NCBI RefSeq assembly: GCF_001995095.2 | Contig: NZ_MTSD02000004.1 | Coordinates: forward strand, 124,001 to 188,000 | From: Oceanospirillum linum | Lineage (GTDB): Bacteria > Pseudomonadota > Gammaproteobacteria > Pseudomonadales > Halomonadaceae | Direction of reading: 5' to 3' | DNA length: 64,000 nucleotides | Shown here: positions 8,181 to 17,277 of the stretch, piece by piece | Position numbering within the stretch: position 1 is the stretch's first letter | Layout of the letters: each line of letters begins with the position of its first letter | Notes under the pieces: generated by a model | Told to the model about the DNA's origin: nothing | Database searches by the model: none | Seen by the model: only the letters and a program-made list of their open reading frames with translations | Position numbers and translations under genes: made by a program

Positions 8181-8465
8181 TCTGAGGCGTATAAATGTAT
8201 TAATTTGTTCGCACGGTGGCTGGGGTATCATCGCTTCGTGGCGATCCAGCCTTACTATTTTACTCGGTTATTGTATTTATCAAAGCAGATAGCAATAGCA
8301 ACCTAGTATGTGACTTAGAGATTACCAAACCTTGGGCAGACCGAAATAAACAGACATTAGCTGGCCTGTTTAGCCCTGGAAGTGAACATCTGAAAGCGAG
8401 CTGTTGAGAAATATAAAGAGGGATTTCTACGGCTTTTCTAAGCACGATTTGATGATAGAAAAAAC

Positions 8466-8942
8466 ATGAATATTCGAAAAACAATATATTTAATCGCTTC
8501 GCACACACTGATGGCTGTTGCTGGGTTCGCAATTGGAATTTACTCGCTTCCTATTCTTACTGCACCACCTTCGCCAAGTGAAATGGAAATAGAGGCAAAG
8601 TCCTCACAAGCTAGATATGAGACTGAGTTCATAAGAGATTTAAAAGACAGCGATGCGCTTCATTGGGGAGAGGGTGAGGTTTTACTTAGCGATAAGTATA
8701 TCACTTTACGTGGCGAGCTTGCTCCTGGCCCTGATTATAAGCTCTACTTATCCCCTCAGTTTGTGGAAACGGAAGCAGAATTTGAGCGCTTGAAAAACTC
8801 TATGACACTCGTTGGCGATGTTAAAACATTCAACAATTTTGCAGTACACGTGGCGCCTAGTATTGATCTTTCGGAGTTTAATACTGTCGTAGTTTGGTGT
8901 GAAACGTTTGGTGAATTTATTACATCAGCCAAATATCAGTAA
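8466..8942 (+). CDS. DM13 domain-containing membrane-anchored protein
   Basis: A 158-residue protein with one N-terminal hydrophobic segment (residues about 6-30, ISLIASHTLMAV-like) followed by a DM13 domain. Recognisable pieces are HWGEGEV, LRGELAPGPDYKLYLSPQFV, and VVVWCETFGEFITSAKY with the conserved cysteine in VWC near the end. DM13 is found in secreted or periplasmic proteins and has been proposed to act in redox or electron transfer. The domain therefore probably faces the periplasm. The gene stands alone on the plus strand, and the 285 bases upstream hold no convincing gene. Confidence 0.75.
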   Translation: MNIRKTIYLIASHTLMAVAGFAIGIYSLPILTAPPSPSEMEIEAKSSQARYETEFIRDLKDSDALHWGEGEVLLSDKYITLRGELAPGPDYKLYLSPQFVETEAEFERLKNSMTLVGDVKTFNNFAVHVAPSIDLSEFNTVVVWCETFGEFITSAKYQ

Positions 8943-8968
8943 AAAAGAAAAACCGGAACAGCCAGGGG

Positions 8969-9060
8969 CTGGTCAGGGTATTGGCGGTTTTGAAGTCGAG
9001 CTCTTGGCTTGGCTTTTAAATGGCAAACTATTAACAGCCACAGAGCAATTTTATGAACAG
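8969..9060 (+). pseudogene. Decayed fragment of a DUF2164 gene
   Basis: Bases 8969-9012 resemble 7651-7695 of the intact DUF2164 gene, including a 17-base identical run TATTGGCGGTTTTGAAG. Read in the matching frame, the fragment gives GQGIGGFEVELLAWLLN and later QFYEQ, lining up with DQDIGGFEAEFLIDFFA and HFYNQ of the intact protein. Flanking sequence on both sides does not match. It overlaps the start of the next gene (9053). Confidence 0.55.
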
Positions 9061-10147
9061 AAACACCGAAGCGGCTGCCGCTTTAGTCGAAACCGGGTAC
9101 TGGGCCAGCCAATATTTTCTCTGGAGTGTCATCCTGATTATGGTGGTTCTGTTTCTGTCGGGAGCCTGGTGTTTTTTCTACCACCGCCGCGCCATGGCGG
9201 CTCAGCGTCTGTTAGTGCAGAATCTACGTGAGAGCGCAGATACTTTTCGTTACCTTGTCGAGACGGCACATGAAGGTATTGCCGTAGTGCAAAATAAACG
9301 GCTGGTTTATCTGAATCCGCGCATGTGTGAAATGAGTGGATATAATGAAACTGAGCTCAAGGCTTTGCCGTCTTTTATCCCCTTGATTCATCCATCGTCA
9401 CGGGATGAGATGATGGCGAATTATCAGCGCCGTGTGGCTGGAGAAACAGCTCCGCAGCGGTATGAAAGTCTTTTGTTACGCAAGGATGGCTCCAGTTACC
9501 CGATTGAGCTTAGCGGTGTTGCCATTGTTTGGGGCGGGCAGCCGGCAACACTTAATATGCTTACGGATATCTCCGATCGTAAAGCGGCAGAAAAAAAGAT
9601 TCTGCATCTGGCCCATCATGATAGCCTCACCGGTCTTGTTAATCGCACGGTGCTGCACGAGCGTATACAGCAAACCATCGGTTTGGCAAACCGCAGTCAT
9701 ACGCCATTCGCTGTATTATTTGTTGACCTGAATGCTTTTAAGCAGGTGAATGATACCTACGGACATGAGGTGGGTGACGTGTTACTGCAGCAAGTCACCC
9801 TGCGTATTAAACAACAGCTAAAGGATACAGACACTCTGGCGCGTGTTGGTGGGGATGAATTTGTCGTTCTGTTGACTGAAATAACCGATAATCGGGATGT
9901 AACCCAGGTTATGTCCCGTATTAAAGAGGGGATGGCTGAGGCGTTTCAGATTAAACGTCATCAGCTGCACTGCCAGGTGAGTCAGGGCGCTGCGTTATAT
10001 CCTGAAGATGGCGCATCGGTACAGGCACTATTAAGTCAGGCAGACAAAAATATGTATGCTGACAAATGCCGCTACTATGCGGATCTCAATGCTAACGACT
10101 CAGATCATCACCCTAACGATGCCCGTCATAGCCCCAACCCGCAATAA
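9053..10147 (+). CDS. PAS-GGDEF diguanylate cyclase, membrane-bound
   Basis: A 364-residue protein: N-terminal transmembrane helix (about residues 20-42), PAS domain (about 65-180; ETAHEGIAVVQNKRLVYLNPRMCEMSGY) and GGDEF domain (about 190-345). The active-site motif is an intact VGGDEFVVL, so c-di-GMP synthesis is expected. The position of the inhibitory RxxD site, five residues before GGDEF, reads KDTD, so the arginine is replaced by lysine and product feedback may be weak. The start ATG lies within the decayed DUF2164 fragment and has a poor ribosome binding site, so the N-terminus could have been altered by that rearrangement. The signal sensed by the PAS domain is unknown. Confidence 0.85.
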   Translation: MNRNTEAAAALVETGYWASQYFLWSVILIMVVLFLSGAWCFFYHRRAMAAQRLLVQNLRESADTFRYLVETAHEGIAVVQNKRLVYLNPRMCEMSGYNETELKALPSFIPLIHPSSRDEMMANYQRRVAGETAPQRYESLLLRKDGSSYPIELSGVAIVWGGQPATLNMLTDISDRKAAEKKILHLAHHDSLTGLVNRTVLHERIQQTIGLANRSHTPFAVLFVDLNAFKQVNDTYGHEVGDVLLQQVTLRIKQQLKDTDTLARVGGDEFVVLLTEITDNRDVTQVMSRIKEGMAEAFQIKRHQLHCQVSQGAALYPEDGASVQALLSQADKNMYADKCRYYADLNANDSDHHPNDARHSPNPQ

Positions 10148-10579
10148 ATCCCCATGTTTCCTTCCCTCTGATAACGAACAACTTTGGCCTCTCTGGACAC
10201 AGACATACCTTACGTTAGGCGCGTCCTAAAGGGTGTGAGTGATAAGAAGCAAACGGGCAAAATATAGCGGCTGCAAAACTCCTAACACTCTTACTCAGAC
10301 TGTTTAGCACGCTGCCAGGTGCTGATATTTTCTTACGGAGCTGAAAATAACAGAAAACCGAATCAGAAAACTGCGGTCATAGAGGGTGAGCAACCGGGAG
10401 AGGCCCACGGATAATGCATTGTTGGTTGCAATGAGAATTATTGAATATAGAGTCGTAAGATAAAAGATCCCACGGAAGGCAGCATATGTACTAAAAAAAC
10501 TGATAATAACCTCAGATTAATAGCTTATATCGTTAATTAAGGGTGTTATTTTAAAATATTGACTCAACTTGGATTGACT
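10148..10579. other. 432-bp intergenic region, no gene seen
   Basis: No open frame with a plausible start and codon pattern, no strong hairpin with T tract, and no recognisable RNA gene were found. It separates the GGDEF gene from the GFA-family gene. Confidence 0.5.
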
Positions 10580-10987
10580 ATGAATCAGATGATGTCAGGT
10601 AGTTGTTGCTGTGGCGACGTTGAATTTACACTTAAAGATGATTTCAGAAATTTTTTCTTTTGCCATTGTGAACAGTGCCGAAAACTGACGGGCACGGCGC
10701 ACGCATCAAATCTGTTTACGGCACCGGATAATATTACCTGGATTAAAGGGGAGAATAAGATAAGGCGCTACGATCACCCTGAGCGTTCTTTTTCCAAAGC
10801 CTTTTGCGAGAACTGTGCCTCTGGCCTGCCGTATATATCGCAAAGCGGTAAGTCTTTAATTGTTCCGGCGGGCAGTTTAAATGGAGAGCCATCCATAAAA
10901 CCTGATGCTCAGATATTTTGCTCTGAGCAGCCTGAATGGTATAAAAATGGTCTTCAGGTTACTAAAGCTCCTCATTTTCCAGGTTAG
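10580..10987 (+). CDS. GFA / CENP-V family zinc-binding protein
   Basis: A 135-residue protein of the GFA family (glutathione-dependent formaldehyde-activating enzyme-like). Cysteines for zinc are visible: SGSCCCGDVEF, FCHCEQCRKLTGTAHAS and FCENCASGLPYI. The ATG at 10580 is preferred; an upstream TTG at 10559 would add seven residues. Family members bind zinc, but most are unlikely to be true formaldehyde-activating enzymes, so no reaction is assigned. It is a single gene between long non-coding stretches. Confidence 0.8.
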   Translation: MNQMMSGSCCCGDVEFTLKDDFRNFFFCHCEQCRKLTGTAHASNLFTAPDNITWIKGENKIRRYDHPERSFSKAFCENCASGLPYISQSGKSLIVPAGSLNGEPSIKPDAQIFCSEQPEWYKNGLQVTKAPHFPG

Positions 10988-11098
10988 AGCATAGTTATAA
11001 ACCAGATCAGAGTCGTCTGCCAAAGTGCGGCGATTCTTTGATTTTTTTGATAACGATTTTTATATGCATTTCAGTAAAATAGTACAGGAGGTATCGTC

Positions 11099-11551
11099 AT
11101 GAAAAAAATAATATCACTTGGAGCTGTTCTTTTATCGGCATCATTTTCAGTGTCTGCATCTGAAGGTTTAGTGAAATATGAAAGCCGCTTCTCTGTTAAA
11201 GAAACGGCAGACCGCTTTGAAGAGATTGCAAAAAGTAAAGGGCTGACCTTATTTGCCCGGATCGATCACCGCAAAAATGCCCGCGGCGTGAATTTAGAGC
11301 TCCGGCCCACTGAGGTCATTATGTTTGGTAACCCCAAGGTGGGAACCCCTCTGATGCAGTGTGCTCAGAATGTGGCCATTGATCTGCCACAAAAAGTTAT
11401 GGTTAGCGAAGATGCTAATAACAAAGTCTGGCTCAGTTACAATAGCCCGAATTATTTGATGAAGCGTCACGACATAAAAGGGTGTGATGAGGTCATTAAT
11501 AAAATTTCACGTGTGCTAAGTACCTTGTCAAAGGCTGCTGTCGCCCAGTAG
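11099..11551 (+). CDS. DUF302 domain protein, secreted
   Basis: A 150-residue protein with a clear signal peptide (MKKIISLGAVLLSASFSVSA, cleavage near residue 21). The mature part has the DUF302 pattern: SVKETADRFEEIAKSKGLTLFARIDH, then LRPTEVIMFGNPKVGTPLMQ and ALDLP-like AIDLPQKVMV. DUF302 proteins are periplasmic or cytosolic single-domain proteins of unknown biochemical role. An AGGAGG sits just upstream of the start, a strong ribosome binding site. It is monocistronic. Confidence 0.85.
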   Translation: MKKIISLGAVLLSASFSVSASEGLVKYESRFSVKETADRFEEIAKSKGLTLFARIDHRKNARGVNLELRPTEVIMFGNPKVGTPLMQCAQNVAIDLPQKVMVSEDANNKVWLSYNSPNYLMKRHDIKGCDEVINKISRVLSTLSKAAVAQ

Positions 11552-12069
11552 TTATCACCTGCCACGTAATGCAGTCAGCCATTCATGCCTTATGAGACTC
11601 TGGCTGTTTTGCGTGGGTACGTTGTTTTAGGCCGATTGTTGGTGGTTGCCCGCTAAGCTATGAATAGATGCCATAAAAGTGAAATAAATGTATGACCTGG
11701 ATCAGGTGTCCGCTACTTTGACCTATATTTTTGATTAACTCTGTTAAAGTCTTGGGTGGTTAATTGCAAGGGAGTGTAATTTATTGTCAATTCATTCAGG
11801 TGTATCTACCAATAAACCCACTCTTTTTTGCCGTGCCCTAAGTGTTGATACCTATCCTTTAGCCTTGTCGGGTAAGGGGTCTGACCATTGCTGCAGTACA
11901 ATATTAGTTTGTATAAACATCCCTATAGGTTGGTAGAGCTGCTTTGTAGCTTCTTTAATTCCACTTGATTGTTTTCTTTTGTTAGTGAACTATTCGCTTC
12001 TTCGGAATATGTTTATAATTAAAAAATATTAATAATAAAATTCAAGTATCTAACAACAGGTGGCTCGTA
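11552..12069. other. 518-bp intergenic region upstream of chemoreceptor
   Basis: No convincing gene. The last 100 bases are very AT-rich and probably contain the chemoreceptor promoter. The only patterned site I saw is an FNR-like palindrome at 11693-11704. Confidence 0.5.
11693..11704. promoter_or_regulatory. Possible FNR/Anr-like site
   Basis: TGAC-CTGG-ATCA fits the core of the FNR/Dnr palindrome (TTGAT-N4-ATCAA) but the outermost bases of both half-sites differ. It lies far (365 bp) upstream of the chemoreceptor start, so relevance is uncertain. Confidence 0.2.
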
Positions 12070-13713
12070 GTGGAATCTTTATTTCGGCAATTCAGAATTC
12101 AATACCGTATCTGGTTTATGCAAATTCTCCCCTTCTTAGCGATGGCGATTCTCTTGCTGTTTATGATGTTGCAGGAAAGGGACAGCTTCAGAGAGCAGAA
12201 AAAAGGTGAACTGCATAATATTATCCATACGGTGATAGAGGTACTGGAGGGTCTGGACAACGAGGTCCAGAACGGCGTTTTAACCCTTGAGCAGGCCCAA
12301 AGCCAGGCGCTGAATATCATCAAAAATATGCGCTATGGTGCAAATGATAAAGATTATTTCTGGGTTATGGATATGAAGGGTGTCTATCTGATGCACCCGG
12401 CTGTGCCTTCTTTGACCGGTAAGAATGGATCGTTACTGAAAGACAAGCAGGGCAAACGTATCTTTGATGATCTTCCCGGCGATCTGGAGCGTGATGGTCT
12501 TACCTATGCTGAGTTCTTCTGGCCAAAAGCAGGGGGCGATGTACCGTTAGAGAAAATGGGGATGATTCTTGCCTATAAGAACTGGAATTGGTCGGTAGGT
12601 TCTGGTTTTTATATTGACGATATTGAAACCATTTTCTGGAAAAAGGTCACCACTAACCTGAGCATCACCGCCGCTATTATTGTCGTTATGCTGACGATTG
12701 CCTGGATGTTGATAAAAAGTATTACCCGGCCTCTGGGGGAAACTTTATCCGCCCTAAAAGATATCAATGAAGGCGATGGCGATCTGACCAAGCGGCTGGC
12801 GGTTGCGGGGAATGATGAAATTACCCTTTTGACCCGTTACTTCAACGGATTCGTTGAAAGAGTACACGGTGTTATTGGTCAGGTTAATGTTGCATCGTCT
12901 TCGGTTTCAGGCTCGGCAGAAGGTTTATCAGGCATAACCACAGGCGTACACAGGAATACTGAGCAGCAGTCCAAGGAGATTGACCAGGTGGCAACGGCCG
13001 TTCATGAGATGTCGACGACGGTACATGAAGTCGCAAAGAGCGCCGGTCAGGCTGCTGAAGGTGCTAATCGTGCTGATCAGGAGGCCCGCTGTGGTAAAGA
13101 ACAGGTTGAAAAGACCATTACGGCCATCAACCAACTCAGCGAGCAGGTATCTGGCTCTGCTCAGGTGATCCAGCGCCTGCATGCGGATAGTGAGAATATT
13201 GGCTCTGTGCTGGAAGTGATTCGTGGTGTTGCGGAACAGACCAACTTGTTGGCTCTGAATGCGGCCATTGAGGCTGCTCGGGCCGGTGAGCAAGGCCGGG
13301 GTTTTGCTGTGGTTGCTGATGAGGTGCGCACGCTAGCTCAGCGAACTCAGGAGAGCACCGATGAAATTGAAGGGATGATCGAGAAGCTACAAAGTGCTGC
13401 GCAGGATGCTGTTCTCTCTATGGATGCCAGTATGAAGTCCACAGAAGAGACCATCGCAATTGCAGAACAGGCCGGCGTATCACTTGACTCTATTCTGCAG
13501 GCCGTTGAGTTCATAAAAGATATGAATGATATGATCGCCAGTGCAGCCGAAGAGCAGTCCCTGGTTGCAGAAGAGATCAACAAGAATGTGGTTAATATTG
13601 TTGATCTGTCGCAAACCTCTGCTGAATCTGTTCAGCAGATAAACCAGTCCAGCGATGAACTGGCAAGTCAGGCGGATAAACTCCACGGAATGGTGGGGCA
13701 GTTCCGTATCTGA
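12070..13713 (+). CDS. Methyl-accepting chemotaxis protein, Cache-type sensor
   Basis: A 547-residue chemoreceptor. The GTG start is preceded by AGGTGG at good spacing. Order: transmembrane helix 1 (about 14-34), periplasmic single-Cache-type domain with KDYFWVMDMKGVYLMHP (about 95-110) and NWSVGSGFYIDDI (about 178-190), transmembrane helix 2 (about 197-217), HAMP (about 218-270), and cytoplasmic signalling domain with the hairpin tip [20 protein letters not shown]. No C-terminal pentapeptide for methylation enzymes is present. The LMHP-containing Cache type often binds small organic acids; ligand assignment is inference only. Confidence 0.93.
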   Translation: MESLFRQFRIQYRIWFMQILPFLAMAILLLFMMLQERDSFREQKKGELHNIIHTVIEVLEGLDNEVQNGVLTLEQAQSQALNIIKNMRYGANDKDYFWVMDMKGVYLMHPAVPSLTGKNGSLLKDKQGKRIFDDLPGDLERDGLTYAEFFWPKAGGDVPLEKMGMILAYKNWNWSVGSGFYIDDIETIFWKKVTTNLSITAAIIVVMLTIAWMLIKSITRPLGETLSALKDINEGDGDLTKRLAVAGNDEITLLTRYFNGFVERVHGVIGQVNVASSSVSGSAEGLSGITTGVHRNTEQQSKEIDQVATAVHEMSTTVHEVAKSAGQAAEGANRADQEARCGKEQVEKTITAINQLSEQVSGSAQVIQRLHADSENIGSVLEVIRGVAEQTNLLALNAAIEAARAGEQGRGFAVVADEVRTLAQRTQESTDEIEGMIEKLQSAAQDAVLSMDASMKSTEETIAIAEQAGVSLDSILQAVEFIKDMNDMIASAAEEQSLVAEEINKNVVNIVDLSQTSAESVQQINQSSDELASQADKLHGMVGQFRI

Positions 13714-13752
13714 GCCATCTTCAGACGGGTTCTGTCGATGCCGGAGCAGAAG

Positions 13753-13777
13753 CTCTGCCCATAGGGCAGAGTTTCTT
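13753..13777 (+). terminator. Terminator between chemoreceptor and serine dehydratase
   Basis: CTCTGCCC (13753-13760) pairs with GGGCAGAG (13764-13771), followed by TTTCTT. It lies between convergent genes and primarily serves the chemoreceptor transcript. Confidence 0.65.
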
Positions 13778-15392
13778 AGCAGCTTTTAAAGCGAAGAACT
13801 TCTGTCACTCCTTCGGAGCCGGATAGCTGCTTTTCAATCTTTTGGGCTGTAGGTGTTTGTGACAGTCCTCCCAGGGCGGTGCAACACAGCTCATGGGGAA
13901 TAGCTTTACCTACCTTAGCCATGGCAATAATAACCTCATCAATAGGCACTACCTGATCAAAGCCCGCCAAAGCCATATTGGCACAGGATAGTGCGTTACT
14001 GGCTGCCATCACATTCTTACCTAAACAAGGGGCTTCAACCCGGTTGGCAATAGGATCGCATGTCATTCCGAATGAATTTTGTAATGCCATTGATGCAGCG
14101 GTTAAGCACTGCTCTGTATCGCCGTTGTGCAGCGCTACTAATGCCGCTGCAGCCATACTGGAGCCAGACCCGCATTCGGCCATGCACCCTGCTTCTTCTG
14201 CTGCAAATGTCGCATCTTTTGTGATCAGTACGCCGATCAGGCCCGCCACAAACAGGGCTTCACAAACCTGTTCGTCGCTGCTATCCATAACTTTAGCGGC
14301 ACCAAGTACCGCCCCAGCCATTGCGCCACATGAGCCTGCAGTCGGCGCTGCGACAATGGTGTGCATAGCGCTTTTGGCTTCCATGATCGCACTGACGTGC
14401 ATGACGGCCTCATTCAGAATACTGCTGGGCAGAAGTTCATTGGACAGATGTTTTGCCCTGAAAGCAGGTGACTGAGAGGGTAGGATGCGATCCGCAAACT
14501 GAGTTCCCTGAAGCCCGGTATTGACGGCGCTGCGCATCACCTGGTGGATCCCGCTCATTTTAGCCATTAACTGCTGGTGGTTAAGGCCGCTGCGCGCTGA
14601 TTCATACTCCAGTGCAATGAGGGGTAAGGGCTTTGCATTGTGGCTCTGGATATAGTCGAGTAGCTGCCGGGCATCCATAAATGGTAGGGTCATATCCGGG
14701 TTACTGAGAACCGGCATGACAGGGTTCAGAAGACGGTAGTCCTGAGTTTGGCACTGCTGACAGATTCGCTGAATCAGGGTATCGCCGAACTCCTGTGCAG
14801 ACTCAATAATGATGATGGGTTTAATGCCCTGGCTCAGTTCCGCCTGCAGGTGTTTGTTCTCTGCTTCTAGTTGGCTGTTAAGGCTGTTGGTAAGTGTTTC
14901 CAGCGCCAGAGGGTCTGTGAACTGCGGATATACCACAAGCACATAGCTATCGCCCATAAAATGTACCGGGGCCTGGTCAATGGCGATCACTTCGATCATG
15001 CCACCACCCGTGGATAGTGCGGTGAACTCATGGCTGATGTTGTTGTTACTCAGACTTAATTTATAAGTATTAGGGTGTGTTGCCCCTATGCTGCGATACT
15101 GGATCTCCGTGGTGATACCTGCCTGCTCCAGGTGAGATTCATAGTTCACCAGCTGCTCTTCATCGGCATCCCAGCCAAGGAAACCACCGAATAAGCCCAT
15201 ATCGGAACCCTGGGATTTGTGAGTGGTGACCAGGGAACCATTGGGGTCATATTCGATCAGGGCCTGTTTTATGTCTCCCTGCATCAGATCCCTCGCCAGA
15301 CGACCAATGCGAAGTGCTCCTGCACAGTGAGAGCTTGAAGGGCCGCGCATGACAGGGCCAAGAACATCATTGAAAATACTGGGTGCACTCAT
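13776..15392 (-). CDS. sdaA: L-serine ammonia-lyase (iron-sulfur, single chain)
   Basis: Converts L-serine to pyruvate and ammonia using a [4Fe-4S] cluster. The 538-residue chain has the beta (ASB) domain first (SIFNDVLGPVMRGPSSSHCAGA, then STGGGMIEV) and the alpha domain second, with cluster cysteines in TAGSCGAMAGA, EEAGCMAECGSGSS and MTCDPIANRVEAPC. The chain ends RFKSC; a C-terminal cysteine that ligates the cluster in a tail-in-mouth manner is known from the Legionella pneumophila enzyme, so autoregulation is possible. The ATG at 15392 is favoured because GAGAG lies upstream; an in-frame GTG at 15407 has no ribosome binding site. It is longer than E. coli SdaA (about 454) because of an extended region between the domains. 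Confidence 0.92.
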   Translation of the reverse strand: MSAPSIFNDVLGPVMRGPSSSHCAGALRIGRLARDLMQGDIKQALIEYDPNGSLVTTHKSQGSDMGLFGGFLGWDADEEQLVNYESHLEQAGITTEIQYRSIGATHPNTYKLSLSNNNISHEFTALSTGGGMIEVIAIDQAPVHFMGDSYVLVVYPQFTDPLALETLTNSLNSQLEAENKHLQAELSQGIKPIIIIESAQEFGDTLIQRICQQCQTQDYRLLNPVMPVLSNPDMTLPFMDARQLLDYIQSHNAKPLPLIALEYESARSGLNHQQLMAKMSGIHQVMRSAVNTGLQGTQFADRILPSQSPAFRAKHLSNELLPSSILNEAVMHVSAIMEAKSAMHTIVAAPTAGSCGAMAGAVLGAAKVMDSSDEQVCEALFVAGLIGVLITKDATFAAEEAGCMAECGSGSSMAAAALVALHNGDTEQCLTAASMALQNSFGMTCDPIANRVEAPCLGKNVMAASNALSCANMALAGFDQVVPIDEVIIAMAKVGKAIPHELCCTALGGLSQTPTAQKIEKQLSGSEGVTEVLRFKSC

Positions 15393-15528
15393 AGCTGGGG
15401 CTCTCACTATTATGAATCATATTTTTGTATATTGGATACAATATCTCAATATTCTGGGGTTGAATAGAGGGAGAGAGGACGTGACGCTGAAATCAGGCGG
15501 TGAAACGTGAGAAAGAAAAGATGGGTAT

Positions 15529-15590
15529 AAAAAAAATCCCTGACGACTATAAATTGTGATCAGGGACTTCAAATTGTGATCAGGGACTTC
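15529..15590 (-). terminator. Terminator of pyrC with tandemly duplicated arm
   Basis: On the minus strand TCCCTGA (complement of 15560-15566) pairs with TCAGGGA (complement of 15537-15543), followed by eight T residues (15529-15536 as A on plus). The distal arm is part of a 20-bp unit that is repeated exactly at 15551-15570 and 15571-15590, so two alternative hairpins with different loop sizes are possible. Confidence 0.75.
15551..15590. repeat. Exact 20-bp tandem duplication
   Basis: The unit AAATTGTGATCAGGGACTTC occurs twice in immediate succession (15551-15570, 15571-15590). It lies in the 3' untranslated region of pyrC and duplicates one terminator arm. Confidence 0.9.
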
Positions 15591-15608
15591 TGAGGCCGCA
15601 GCGGTTTA

Positions 15609-16643
15609 TTATGCTTTTAACTTCCAGTGAACCGACTCACCGGCAAAAAACGGCACGATAGGTTTGCCACTGGGTAGTTCAATTTCTCCGGGAATTGTCC
15701 AGTCTTCACGTACCAGGGTAATGGTGCCCTCGTTTCGCGGCAGTCCATAGAAGTCCGGGCCGTGATGACTGGCAAAGCCTTCAAGCTTGTCCAGTGCTCC
15801 CAAATCCTCAAAAACGTGGGCGTATAATTCAATAGCGCTCCAGGCGCTGTAGCAACCGGCACAACCACAGGCGTTTTCTTTCGCTTCTTTAGCATGTGGT
15901 GCAGAGTCAGTACCCAGGAAAAATTTAGGTGAACCGGTTTTCACGGCGGCACGCAGAGCCTGCTGATGGGTATTGCGCTTCAGAACCGGCAGGCAGAAGT
16001 TATGCGGACGTACACCACCGACCAGAAGGTCGTTGCGGTTCAGCAGCAGGTGCTGGGGGGTAATGGTGGCGGCGATATTGTCACCGGCTTCCTGTACAAA
16101 CTGAGCGGCATCCCCTGTGGTAATGTGTTCAAATACCACCTTAAGATTCGGGAAGTTGTTAACGATATGCACCATTTTCTGATCGATAAACTCTTTTTCG
16201 CGATCAAAGATATCAATATGATGGTCCGTCACCTCACCGTGTACCAGCAGTAGCATGCCCTGTTGCTGCATGACGTCAAAGATTGGATACATCGCCTCCA
16301 GCTGCTTAACCGCAGCAGAGGAGTTTGTAGTTGCTCCCGCCGGATAAAGCTTGGCGGCAACAATACCGGCTGCTTTCGCATCCATAATATCCTGGGCTGA
16401 TGTGCTGTTGGTGAGGAACAGTGTCATCAAGGGTTCAAATTTACTACCGGCAGGCCGGGCATCCAGAATACGCTGACGATAAGCCATTGCCATTTCGGCG
16501 GTTGTCACCGGTGGTACCAGATTGGGCATCACAATAGCGCGTTTAAAGCAGCGGGCGGTAGCTGGGACCGTTTCCGGTAGCATATCAGCATCACGCAGGT
16601 GCAGGTGCCAGTCGTCCGGGGTTTGAATCGTCAGAGTTGTCAT
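15609..16643 (-). CDS. pyrC: Dihydroorotase, class II
   Basis: Third step of pyrimidine biosynthesis, the reversible cyclisation of carbamoyl aspartate to dihydroorotate, in the cytosol. At 344 residues it matches E. coli PyrC in length. Metal and substrate residues are visible in order: DDWHLHLRD (residues 10-18), MPNLVPP, the lysine region [13 protein letters not shown] (carboxylated Lys), [14 protein letters not shown] and [15 protein letters not shown] conserved cysteine-rich GCAGCYSA segment follows, as in gammaproteobacterial PyrC. It is transcribed alone and ends at a terminator with a duplicated arm. Confidence 0.97.
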   Translation of the reverse strand: MTTLTIQTPDDWHLHLRDADMLPETVPATARCFKRAIVMPNLVPPVTTAEMAMAYRQRILDARPAGSKFEPLMTLFLTNSTSAQDIMDAKAAGIVAAKLYPAGATTNSSAAVKQLEAMYPIFDVMQQQGMLLLVHGEVTDHHIDIFDREKEFIDQKMVHIVNNFPNLKVVFEHITTGDAAQFVQEAGDNIAATITPQHLLLNRNDLLVGGVRPHNFCLPVLKRNTHQQALRAAVKTGSPKFFLGTDSAPHAKEAKENACGCAGCYSAWSAIELYAHVFEDLGALDKLEGFASHHGPDFYGLPRNEGTITLVREDWTIPGEIELPSGKPIVPFFAGESVHWKLKA

Positions 16644-16825
16644 AGGTGTCTGTCAGCTCGATCTTTAGAGGATGAATAAGGTTTGCCTTATGATAAAACA
16701 TATGCCTTATGATTGATATTTTCCGGCGGCTGAACCTCCCTGGAAATCATGGTTTCAGAATTCAACATGCTTAGGCTCAGGGCTTTTGGTCGAAGTTATT
16801 TCATTAAACGAAGAGGGTAGGCTTC

Positions 16826-17248
16826 ATGCGTCTGATCGGCAATATTATCTGGTTTGTTATGGGGGGCTTTATTATGGGGCTGGCCTGGTGGGCCTATGGT
16901 GTGCTGGCTTTTATCACACTGGTGGGGATTCCCTGGGGGCGCTCCTGCTTTGTGCTGGGGCAGTTCTCTTTTTGGCCGTTTGGCAAGCAGACGGTCAGCC
17001 GGCGGCAACTGACCGGTCATGGGGATATCGGGACTGGGACTTTTGGTCTGATGGGTAATATTATCTGGATTCTATTTGCCGGTATCTGGCTGGCACTTGG
17101 GCACCTGATGTCTGCTGTGGCCTGTGCTATCACTATTATCGGAATCCCTTTTGCAATTCAGCACTTAAAACTGGCGGTGGTATCTTTTGCACCGGTTGGT
17201 CAGACCGTTGTGAGCAATCAGGTAGCCGAAGCAGCTTTTCGGCGCTGA
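16826..17248 (+). CDS. yccF: YccF domain-containing membrane protein
   Basis: A 140-residue inner-membrane protein with two copies of the YccF pattern: GNIIWFVMGGFIMGLAWW then LVGIPWGRSCF, and GNIIWILFAGIWLALGH then IIGIPFAIQHLKLAV. About four hydrophobic segments are expected. Function is unknown; E. coli YccF is a comparable protein. Ribosome binding site GAGGG lies before the ATG. The gene is divergent from pyrC and followed by the convergent hlyU-like gene after 29 bp. Confidence 0.85.
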   Translation: MRLIGNIIWFVMGGFIMGLAWWAYGVLAFITLVGIPWGRSCFVLGQFSFWPFGKQTVSRRQLTGHGDIGTGTFGLMGNIIWILFAGIWLALGHLMSAVACAITIIGIPFAIQHLKLAVVSFAPVGQTVVSNQVAEAAFRR

Positions 17249-17277
17249 TTGGAGATGAGTCAGTCTGTCAGGGATGA

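Noticed and set aside
8216-8407. 63-codon frame between the tautomerase and DM13 genes
   Set aside because: No ribosome binding site, no recognisable pattern and codon use unlike the neighbours.
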